Positions 6,854 through 12,847 of a DNA stretch of 17,319 nucleotides are shown one piece after another. Under the pieces are notes generated by a model that was given only the letters and a program-made list of their open reading frames with translations, was not told the origin of the DNA and searched no databases. The translations under genes and the position numbers were made by a program. The stretch is taken from assembly GCA_019416455.1 (NCBI GenBank), contig DXXG01000014.1:1-17319 (forward strand), in the 5' to 3' direction. This DNA comes from Clostridiales bacterium. GTDB lineage: Bacteria > Bacillota > Clostridia > Oscillospirales > Acutalibacteraceae. How positions within the stretch are numbered: the stretch's first letter is position 1; every line of letters starts with the position of its first letter.

Positions 6854-8968
6854 ATGAGTAAGGAAAATGTGAGCGGTGAAAAGAAACTGAGAAAGTTTGG
6901 GATCACTCCAAAGCTGCTTCTGGGAATTCTGTGCCCTTTGATCGTCTCCATGGCGATCATGAGCGGGTTTTTAGGAGTGAAGGGCTCAGAGATCGTAGAC
7001 GAGGTCATGGGCGGACAGCTGGAAGCGCAGTCCAGCGCGGCGGCCAATCAGGTAAAGGCGTTTTTGGACCGCTACTATGGGGTCGCGGAGTGTTTGTCTG
7101 CTACCCAGATCGTTCGGGACGTCACCACGGACCAGGGAAAAGGGGGCATCGCGGGGAACGACCTGTATGATAGCCTGCTGGAAACCCTGAAACTGGTCCA
7201 GGAAGATGATGCCCAAAACATTGACTATGTGTGGCTGGCAGATCTGGAGACCGGGGAACTGCTGCAAAGCGATGGAACGCTGTTCAAATCGGGGGACATC
7301 GATTTCGCCAACCGTTCCTGGTATAAACTGGTCATGGACAAAAAGGATACCATCACCACGGAAACATACGCCAGCGCCAATGGTGATGCCGACGCTATCA
7401 CGGTGGCCAGTCCTGTTCTGGTGGATGGCACCATCGAAGGCGTGATAGGCGTGGACCTGAATATCCAGCATTTAAAACAGCTGCTGGGACAGATCACCAT
7501 CGGTGAAAGCGGTTATGTCACCGTGTACGATCTGGACAACAAGATCATCTTCCATCCGGACGAATCCGTAGTGGGCACAAATGCGGAAGAGGCCAACTAT
7601 TCGTCCAATATGCTGGATGCTATCCTGAATAAGGAAGATTCCCCGTCCATGCGTTATACCCGTGGTTCCACCGAGTATTACGGCAGCACGATGCCCGCGG
7701 GCGATTCAGGATATATGGTGCTGGGCGTGATGCTCACTTCGGAATATACCTCTTACACTTCAAAAATCCTAAGCGTGTTGATCGGCGGCATGATGTGCTG
7801 CGCTGTTCTGTTGACTATCATTTGCATTATCATTGCTTTGTCCATTACCCGGCCCTTGAAGCGGCTGGATGCGGCCGTGAACAAGCTGGCTGATGGTGAG
7901 CTGGATGTGGTCGTGGAGACCAACGGCCATGACGAAGTGGCGGAAGTGGGCGCTAATGTTGAACGGATCGTGGAGCGTTTGAGAGAGTACATCCTGTACA
8001 TCGACGAGATTTCCTCCGTGCTGTATCAGATTGGTAAGGGAAATCTTGTGTTCCATTTAGATCATGAGTACGCAGGTGAGTTTTCCAAGATCAAGGAGGC
8101 GCTGCTGAACATCCGCAGCACCTTGACTGAGACCCTTACCTCTATCGCGGTGTCGGCGGATCAGGTGAACTCCGGCGCCGATCAGATTGCCAGCGGCGCT
8201 CAAGCATTGGCTCAGGGTGCTACGGAACAGGCTTCTTCCGTACAGGAGCTGTCCAGCGCGGTACAGGAGCTTTCCACGCAGGCCACAGCGGAAGCTCAAA
8301 AAGCCGTGGATGCCGGAAAATTCCTGGAACAGATCAAAAACGAAGTGGAAAAGTGCAATGGGCAGATGGAAACCATGAGCAGGGCCATGCAGGACATCAG
8401 CGTACAGTCCACCGCTATCCGCACCATCATCAAGACCATCGACGATATCGCGTTCCAGACCAATATCCTGGCCCTGAACGCGGCAGTGGAAGCCGCCAGA
8501 GCAGGTTCTGCCGGTAAAGGTTTTGCTGTGGTGGCAGATGAGGTCCGCAGTCTGGCGGGCAAGAGCGCGGAAGCGGCGCAAAAGACCAATGAGCTGATCG
8601 AAAATTCTGTACAAGCCGTAAAACGTGGCGAGGAATTGACCGAACTGACGGCGCGTTCTTTGGGGGCCGTGGCTGATGGGACAAAACAAGCGACCGCAAC
8701 CATTGAGGTAGTGGCGCAGGCTTATCACGATCAGGCCGATAAGCTGGTGGAAATCTCCAGAGGCGTGGACCAAATCGCCGATGTAGTGCAGACCAATTCC
8801 GCCACCGCGGAGGAAAGCGCTGCCGCCAGCGAAGAGCTGTCCGGCCAGGCGAATATGATGCGCCAGCAGGTTGCCCACTTCAAGCTGGGGGACGGCCCTT
8901 CCGAACCCGTTCTGGGAAGAATGATGGGAGAAGAAGAGGCTTTCGATATGACCGGTGAGAAGTACTGA
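6854..8968 (+). CDS. Methyl-accepting chemotaxis receptor with dCache sensor
   Basis: This 704-aa receptor starts at ATG 6854, after GGAGGG (about 6842-6847). Layout: cytoplasmic tail 1-19; first membrane helix about 20-42; extracellular double-Cache sensor about 43-300; second helix about 304-331; HAMP about 331-383 (starting TRPLKRLDAAV); long coiled-coil signalling domain about 420-675. The hairpin tip reads DDIAFQTNILALNAAVEAAR (530-549), the CheA/CheW-binding site. In the sensor, Arg154, Trp156, Tyr157, Tyr172 and Asp201 match, in identity and spacing, the amino-acid-binding motif of dCache_1 sensors as I recall it; the first Tyr of that motif is replaced by Ile149. An amino acid or related amine is therefore a plausible ligand. 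A CheW-like gene follows 60 bp downstream in the same operon. No CheB/CheR-type C-terminal pentapeptide is visible. Confidence 0.93.
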   Translation: MSKENVSGEKKLRKFGITPKLLLGILCPLIVSMAIMSGFLGVKGSEIVDEVMGGQLEAQSSAAANQVKAFLDRYYGVAECLSATQIVRDVTTDQGKGGIAGNDLYDSLLETLKLVQEDDAQNIDYVWLADLETGELLQSDGTLFKSGDIDFANRSWYKLVMDKKDTITTETYASANGDADAITVASPVLVDGTIEGVIGVDLNIQHLKQLLGQITIGESGYVTVYDLDNKIIFHPDESVVGTNAEEANYSSNMLDAILNKEDSPSMRYTRGSTEYYGSTMPAGDSGYMVLGVMLTSEYTSYTSKILSVLIGGMMCCAVLLTIICIIIALSITRPLKRLDAAVNKLADGELDVVVETNGHDEVAEVGANVERIVERLREYILYIDEISSVLYQIGKGNLVFHLDHEYAGEFSKIKEALLNIRSTLTETLTSIAVSADQVNSGADQIASGAQALAQGATEQASSVQELSSAVQELSTQATAEAQKAVDAGKFLEQIKNEVEKCNGQMETMSRAMQDISVQSTAIRTIIKTIDDIAFQTNILALNAAVEAARAGSAGKGFAVVADEVRSLAGKSAEAAQKTNELIENSVQAVKRGEELTELTARSLGAVADGTKQATATIEVVAQAYHDQADKLVEISRGVDQIADVVQTNSATAEESAAASEELSGQANMMRQQVAHFKLGDGPSEPVLGRMMGEEEAFDMTGEKY

Positions 8969-9028
8969 CTAAAAGGCGGTCTTGCTCCTGTGGGGGCATA
9001 GGCATTGCTGAACGAAGGAGAAGGTATC

Positions 9029-9613
9029 ATGCAGAACAATGAGATCCAGCAGGAGCTGGCCTCGCGGTTATCCGCTTTGTCCGCGGAACAGGCTGAAGCG
9101 GTCTGGGAGTATCTTCAGGGATTGTCACCACTGGATGAGGAAGAAACGGACGCGAATACCAAGTATTTGACGTTTCAATGCGGTGGTCAGATGTTCGGTA
9201 TTGGGATCCGCCAGGTGATCCAGATCATCCGTGTTCCGTCCATAACGCCTCTTCCGGAATCCTCTTCCTATATGAAGGGGGTCATCGACGTGCGGGACGA
9301 AATGATCCCTGTGATCGATCTGCGCATGAAGCTGGGAAAGGATGGGACGGTAGACAGCAGTAAAAACTGCATCGTCATCGTCACGATCCAAGGAAGGTCT
9401 GTGGGCATGATCGTTGATTCCATCAACAATGTGGAGACCATCATGCCGGAGGAGATCTGCCAGCCTCCCCATCAGGACACGCATGGGGCGGATTATCTGA
9501 TGGGGATCGTCAAGAAGGATACGGTGATCCTGCTGGTGGACGCGGATCTTCTGCTCACCGCCTGTGACCTGAATGAAGTTCTGGATCTTGCGGGCGAGCT
9601 GTCTCAGGAGTGA
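9029..9613 (+). CDS. CheW-like chemotaxis coupling protein
   Basis: This 194-aa protein starts at ATG 9029, 8 nt after GAAGGAG; an in-frame TTG at 9005 precedes that ribosome site and is rejected. Residues about 45-180 form a CheW domain: KYLTFQCGGQMFGIGI at the start, then the signature GVIDVRDEMIPVIDLRMKLG (84-103) and GMIVDSI (126-132). The usual Arg-Gly of the signature is Arg-Asp here. CheW proteins are cytoplasmic adaptors joining receptor tips to the kinase CheA. The N-terminal 44 residues, helical and acidic (LSALSAEQAEAVWEYLQ), exceed a minimal CheW and might add a protein contact. It directly follows its probable receptor partner; no cheA, cheY, cheB or cheR is in the window. A CheV-type receiver domain is absent. 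Confidence 0.88.
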   Translation: MQNNEIQQELASRLSALSAEQAEAVWEYLQGLSPLDEEETDANTKYLTFQCGGQMFGIGIRQVIQIIRVPSITPLPESSSYMKGVIDVRDEMIPVIDLRMKLGKDGTVDSSKNCIVIVTIQGRSVGMIVDSINNVETIMPEEICQPPHQDTHGADYLMGIVKKDTVILLVDADLLLTACDLNEVLDLAGELSQE

Positions 9614-9702
9614 GATCCGGGGGCAGTGGGAGACAGTTTTATAAGTAGAAAAGCGGCAGTTGGGGGATAGGCATAAAACCATTCCCGAAAACAGCCGTCT
9701 TA

Positions 9703-9782
9703 GGGAAACGGGCATCTATCCACAGAGGAAAAGGCTGGGATGGATGCCTGTTTGCTTTGTTTCCCTGAGGAAAGCCTCTGGG
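9703..9782 (+). other. Imperfect long-range hairpin after the CheW gene
   Basis: GGGAAAC (9703-9709) pairs with GTTTCCC (9759-9765), and GGCATC (9711-9716) inside it with GATGCC (9743-9748). A second small hairpin, CCC-T-GAGG (9763-9770) with CCTC-T-GGG (9775-9782), overlaps its right edge. No good T-tract follows. It may be a weak terminator for the receptor-CheW operon or a structured leader or RNA upstream of the next promoter. Confidence 0.35.
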
Positions 9783-9789
9783 CTGCCTC

Positions 9790-9818
9790 TTGTAATTTAA
9801 GTCGCTATCCGATATAAT
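9790..9818 (+). promoter_or_regulatory. Sigma-A promoter of the small membrane protein gene
   Basis: TTGTAA (9790-9795), 17 nt, TATAAT (9813-9818). The -35 and -10 hexamers are the same as those before the chemoreceptor. Transcription would begin near 9825, 25 nt before the ATG at 9850; the in-frame ATG at 9817 lies inside the -10 and cannot be the start. Confidence 0.8.
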
Positions 9819-9849
9819 GAAAAGAAATCGATCGAAAAGGAGACGTCCC

Positions 9850-10149
9850 ATGGATTATTTGGTTGGCGGCGTGATGGTGATCGCCGGTCTCATTTTGATT
9901 TTTTCCCTTTCCAAGGAGAACAAGATCTTTTACCTGGCGGGAGGTTATTTCGTGGTGATGGGCGGCTGGTGGATCGCCAACGCTGCTCTGCCGGAAATTG
10001 ACCTGTTCGCGGGAGCTTGGGGCATCGGCTTCAAGTGTTTCACCGCTGTGGTGCTGGCTGTGCTGATAGCGGTGTTCGTGAAGGAATACCGGAAAAAGGG
10101 ACGGGATGCCGCTCCCAAGGATCCGCCTGAGGACGGCGGCTCCAAGTAA
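9850..10149 (+). CDS. Small three-helix membrane protein of unknown function
   Basis: The product is 99 aa. ATG 9850 lies 7 nt after AAGGAG, just downstream of a consensus promoter. Three hydrophobic segments are visible: about 2-19 (GGVMVIAGLILIF), about 27-48 (FYLAGGYFVVMGGWWIANA) and about 58-79 (GFKCFTAVVLAVLIAVFV). A charged, Pro-rich cytoplasmic-looking tail follows (KEYRKKGRDAAPKDPPED). I do not recognise a family. A permease gene starts 71 bp downstream on the same strand with no terminator between, so the two may be co-transcribed, but that does not reveal its role. Confidence 0.75.
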   Translation: MDYLVGGVMVIAGLILIFSLSKENKIFYLAGGYFVVMGGWWIANAALPEIDLFAGAWGIGFKCFTAVVLAVLIAVFVKEYRKKGRDAAPKDPPEDGGSK

Positions 10150-10220
10150 CATTCGCTCGTTCGCGGGGAACAGTCAGTGAAATCCCGGCCAGGCCGGAAG
10201 GGAAAGAGGCGGAACGCGTC

Positions 10221-11153
10221 GTGGAAGCAATGCTTACCATCGTCAGCAAAGTAGGTGTCATGCTCATCCTCATCATGGTGGGCTATGTCATCACCAAAAA
10301 ACGAATTCTCACCGACCGGGGCACTGGAGAGATCAACAGCCTGTTGCTCCAGATCGTCACTCCCTGCCTGATCGTCAATTCCTTCTTGACCTCGGAGGAC
10401 GCCCTCTCTGTGGGGGAACTGCTGCTGTCCGTGTTTACTTCCGCTCTGGCTATTTCCCTGGCTATTGTGGTCAGCCTGTTCTTTTTCCGCAAGGAGACAG
10501 AGGACCGGAAAAAGGTGCTGCGATTCGCCACAGCGTTCAGCAACGCCGGCTTCATGGGCCTTCCCCTGGTGGAAGGGATCGTGGGAAGCAAAGGCGTGAT
10601 GTACGGCTCGTTTTTTATCGTGGTGTTCAATGTGTTCTGCTGGACCTACGGATTCCGCATGATGAGCGGCGGACAGAAGATGAGCGTAAAAGTGCTGCTT
10701 CTCAATCCCGGTATCATCGGTCTGGTGTTCGGTCTGCCCATTTACTTTTTGAAGCTGAGCCTGCCCCCGGTGATCACCGAGCCTGTGGGCTTCCTGGCGG
10801 ACTTGAATACCCCTTTGGCCATGATCATCATCGGCAGCTATGTGGCCAAGGTGGACCTCCACTCCTTTGTGTCGGATTTGCAGGTGTACAAGGTGGCGGC
10901 TCTTCGATTGCTGGTGGCGCCCCTGTTGTTTTTGCTTTGCCTGCTGATTATCCGGCCGGAGCCCACCCTTTTCGTCACCAGTGTGATCCAGGCTTCCTGT
11001 CCGGTGGCAGCCAACGCGGTGTTGTTCGCGGTGCAGTATAAACGGGATTCCCCATTGGCTTCCAAAATCGTGGCGGTAAGTACGGTTCTTTCCGTGATCA
11101 CCATCCCCATTATGACGGTGCTGGCCCAGACCGCATGCGAGTTCTTGTATTGA
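10221..11153 (+). CDS. AEC-family (auxin efflux carrier-like) permease
   Basis: This 310-aa integral membrane protein is hydrophobic almost throughout, with about ten predicted helices in two halves. Family features: PCLIVNSFL (about 48-56), NAGFMGLPLV (108-117), LNPGIIGLVFGLP (161-173), NTPLAMIIIGSYVA (196-209) and CPVAANAVLFA (260-270). The discontinuous helices around Pro48 and Pro262 are typical of this fold. AEC proteins in bacteria export or exchange small organic acids such as malate or malonate; the substrate cannot be told from sequence, and auxin is not implied. The start is uncertain: GTG at 10221 is at better distance from AGAGG (10205-10209), while ATG at 10230 would give 307 aa. 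It follows the small membrane protein gene by 71 bp, with a terminator after it. Confidence 0.88.
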   Translation: MEAMLTIVSKVGVMLILIMVGYVITKKRILTDRGTGEINSLLLQIVTPCLIVNSFLTSEDALSVGELLLSVFTSALAISLAIVVSLFFFRKETEDRKKVLRFATAFSNAGFMGLPLVEGIVGSKGVMYGSFFIVVFNVFCWTYGFRMMSGGQKMSVKVLLLNPGIIGLVFGLPIYFLKLSLPPVITEPVGFLADLNTPLAMIIIGSYVAKVDLHSFVSDLQVYKVAALRLLVAPLLFLLCLLIIRPEPTLFVTSVIQASCPVAANAVLFAVQYKRDSPLASKIVAVSTVLSVITIPIMTVLAQTACEFLY

Positions 11154-11189
11154 AAGCTTGTTATACTAATATATATAGTATATATAGAG

Positions 11190-11225
11190 AGAGAAACAGT
11201 TCGGAAGGACTGCTTCTCTTTTTTT
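11190..11225 (+). terminator. Intrinsic terminator after the AEC permease
   Basis: AGAGAAACAGTTC (11190-11202) pairs with GGACTGCTTCTCT (11207-11219), with one A-C mismatch and one T-G pair, around GGAA; T's run to 11225. Just before it is an alternating TA stretch (about 11163-11186). Confidence 0.8.
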
Positions 11226-11265
11226 GCGCCGCCGTGGAAACCAAGGAATGTGAATCTTCTCCCCG

Positions 11266-11294
11266 TTGAAAAATCAAAAGGCATCGTGTACAAT
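11266..11294 (+). promoter_or_regulatory. Sigma-A promoter of rpe
   Basis: TTGAAA (11266-11271), 17 nt, TACAAT (11289-11294). The predicted start near 11301 gives a leader of about 30 nt before the ATG at 11331, and rules out the earlier in-frame ATG at 11250. Confidence 0.75.
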
Positions 11295-11330
11295 ATGGGT
11301 AAGATCAAACTGGGAAAGGATGGGATCATT

Positions 11331-11966
11331 ATGGCTTATGTGGCGCCCTCGCTGCTGGCGGCGGATTTCTCCGCCCTGGGAGCGGAAGTGAAGCGGGTCC
11401 GGGAAGCGGAGATCCTGCACATTGATATCATGGACGGCAATTTCGTCCCCAACCTGAGCATGGGACCCCAGGTGGTGAAGTCCCTGCGGGACAAGACAGA
11501 GCAGGTGTTCGACGTTCACCTGATGCTCCTGCATCCCCTGCCTTACGTGAGTGTGTTCCGGGATGCCGGCGCGGATTGGATCACATTCCATATCGAGTGC
11601 GCCGATGATCCCGGCAAAGTGCTGACGGCCATCGAGGAAAGCGGCGCCAAGCCCGGCCTGGCCATCAAGCCCTCCACGCCGGTGGAAGAGCTGTTCCCCT
11701 ATGGAGACAGGCTCCACAGTGTCATCATCATGACGGTGGAACCAGGCTTTGGCGGACAGAAGCTCCAGGAAGAGCCTCTCCGGAAGATCCGGGAGCTGAA
11801 GCGGCGCTTCCCTCATATCCTGGTGGAAGTGGACGGCGGTGTGAATCTGGAGACCGCCCCTCGCTGCCGGGAAGCGGGCGCGGATGTGCTCATCGCCGGG
11901 ACCGGAGTGTTCCGGGCGGAGGATCCGGCGGAAGCCATGGTGATGCTCCGGGGCGAGAGCCTGTAA
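11331..11966 (+). CDS. rpe: Ribulose-phosphate 3-epimerase
   Basis: This 211-aa TIM-barrel enzyme interconverts D-ribulose 5-phosphate and D-xylulose 5-phosphate in the non-oxidative pentose phosphate pathway (cytoplasmic, metal-dependent). Family signatures are complete: APSLLAADFSALG (5-17); HIDIMDGNFVPNLSMG (30-45), with His30 and Asp32; HLMLLHP (63-69), with metal ligand His63; MTVEPGFGGQ (134-143); and VEVDGGVN (165-172), with catalytic Asp168. A phosphate-binding GTGVFRA follows (190-196). Length matches the family (about 210-230). AAAGGATGGG precedes the ATG. It has its own promoter and is followed after 61 bp by the MecA-like gene on the same strand. Neighbours often seen with rpe elsewhere (rsgA, thiN, prpC) are absent from the window. 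Confidence 0.95.
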   Translation: MAYVAPSLLAADFSALGAEVKRVREAEILHIDIMDGNFVPNLSMGPQVVKSLRDKTEQVFDVHLMLLHPLPYVSVFRDAGADWITFHIECADDPGKVLTAIEESGAKPGLAIKPSTPVEELFPYGDRLHSVIIMTVEPGFGGQKLQEEPLRKIRELKRRFPHILVEVDGGVNLETAPRCREAGADVLIAGTGVFRAEDPAEAMVMLRGESL

Positions 11967-12027
11967 ATCCACACCAGAGCCAAGCAGTCGCCATAGTATG
12001 GAATAAAAACCATGCGAGGTGCTGCCA

Positions 12028-12336
12028 TTGCGACTGAAACGACCCGCGCAGCCCCTTGTTTTCCGAATCGCCGGGGTGACGCCCTTATGCGGAGCCGCCG
12101 TGGCGCTGTATGAGGAGTTCCCCCAGGTGGAATCCTCCCTCTGCCTGTACCGGGGCGCCTATTATCTAAAGGTGGGCGCGACCCTGGGGCAGCGTCCGGA
12201 GATCCGGAGGAAAGCGGCACGCTATGGAGCCTTTTTAGGAGCCAGCCCGGTGCTGTACGCCTACTGTGAGGAACACGGCCGCTGTTTGTCTACGGACGCG
12301 GTGGGAGAACTGGGTGGAGTCCTATGGGGCAAATGA
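12028..12336 (+). CDS. Short MecA C-terminal-domain-like protein
   Basis: This 102-aa product starts from TTG 12028, 6 nt after GAGGTG; an in-frame GTG at 12019 overlaps that ribosome site. The order VFRIAGVTPLCGAAVAL (11-27), ESSLCLYRGAYYLKV (35-49), AARYGAFLGASP (63-74) and AYCEEHGRCLSTDAVGEL (78-95) matches the C-terminal half of the adaptor MecA, which reads roughly F-x-D-F-E-D, SSLY-x-Y-x-G-x-YYL, then EYGE and EEHGK. MecA delivers substrates to the ClpC unfoldase: its C-terminal domain binds ClpC and its N-terminal domain binds substrates. The N-terminal domain is missing here, so it may modulate ClpC rather than deliver substrates, or use another partner. It lies 61 bp after rpe, probably in the same transcript, and a GC-rich hairpin follows. 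Similarity is judged by eye; a divergent unrelated protein is possible. Confidence 0.6.
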   Translation: MRLKRPAQPLVFRIAGVTPLCGAAVALYEEFPQVESSLCLYRGAYYLKVGATLGQRPEIRRKAARYGAFLGASPVLYAYCEEHGRCLSTDAVGELGGVLWGK

Positions 12337-12342
12337 CGCGCG

Positions 12343-12373
12343 AAGGCCTTGGGAGGGATCTCCCGGGGCCTTT
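12343..12373 (+). terminator. GC-rich hairpin after the rpe/MecA-like unit, probable weak terminator
   Basis: AAGGCCTTGGGAG (12343-12355) pairs over 13 bp, with two T-G pairs, with CTCCCGGGGCCTT (12360-12372) around GGAT. Only TTT then CC follows, so the T-tract is poor even though the stem is very stable. Confidence 0.6.
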
Positions 12374-12753
12374 CCTGAAGAAAAAGGGACGAGCTGTAAA
12401 GGAATGAGCCTTGCGGAGTTTTCTTCAGGAGTGGGTCAACATACAAAAAATGGGAAAAATAGCGGCCGCGAAAATGTGGAAATGTGGAAAATTGGACAAG
12501 TCCTCCAAAGGCCGGCCAGCCAATAGGGCCCTTTTTCGAGCAGATGCACAAACGTTTGCGGGCATTCCAGAGGCTGGTAGCAAAACCTCCAAAAACAAGC
12601 CACAATGTAAAGGGGAAATATGGGGATTTCTCCAATTTGTAAGAAAGGCACACATGAAAAAAACGCCAAAAATGGCTTAAAACCGCCATTTTCCGACGTT
12701 TTCAGGTTTTCCACAGGAATGTTGAGATTTGCGTAAAAACTTGAAAAAAGGGC

Positions 12754-12782
12754 TTGCATTTTTCTGGGACAAAGATTATTAT
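12754..12782 (+). promoter_or_regulatory. Sigma-A-type promoter of the S-layer gene
   Basis: TTGCAT (12754-12759), 17 nt, TATTAT (12777-12782). The predicted start near 12789 puts the leader hairpin (12797-12820) at the 5' end of the mRNA. Confidence 0.65.
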
Positions 12783-12796
12783 ATAGATAACTTCAA

Positions 12797-12820
12797 CTCA
12801 CGGGGAAAGAGCCCTGTGAG
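12797..12820 (+). promoter_or_regulatory. 5'-leader hairpin of the S-layer mRNA
   Basis: CTCACGGGG (12797-12805) pairs with CCCTGTGAG (12812-12820), one G-T pair, around AAAGAG. It is followed by an unpaired A/T-rich stretch holding the GAGGG ribosome site (about 12834-12838) 9 nt before the ATG. A stable 5' stem of this kind can protect abundant mRNAs, as known for ompA; that role is inferred. Confidence 0.5.
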
Positions 12821-12847
12821 AATCTAAAATTTAAGAGGGTTGAAATT

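Larger units (their letters stand above)
12337..12847 (+). other. Non-coding stretch upstream of the S-layer gene
   Basis: There is no credible gene in 511 bp; frames on both strands read as low-complexity or out-of-frame translation. It holds the hairpin at 12343-12373; a palindrome AAAATGGC (12669-12676) with GCCATTTT (12685-12692), nested in AAAACG/CGTTTT (12660-12665/12697-12702); and the S-layer gene promoter and leader. The middle (about 12374-12655) contains nothing I can name. Confidence 0.5.

Noticed and set aside
8057..8878. A 273-codon minus-strand frame opposite the chemoreceptor signalling domain
   Set aside because: It is a shadow of the conserved methyl-accepting domain; no ribosome site and no family resemblance.
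9790..9818. Motility-sigma (SigD-type) promoter from the CCGATAT near 9809
   Set aside because: The upstream TAAT is only about 12 nt away, too close for SigD, while TTGTAA and TATAAT fit sigma-A with an exact 17-nt spacer.
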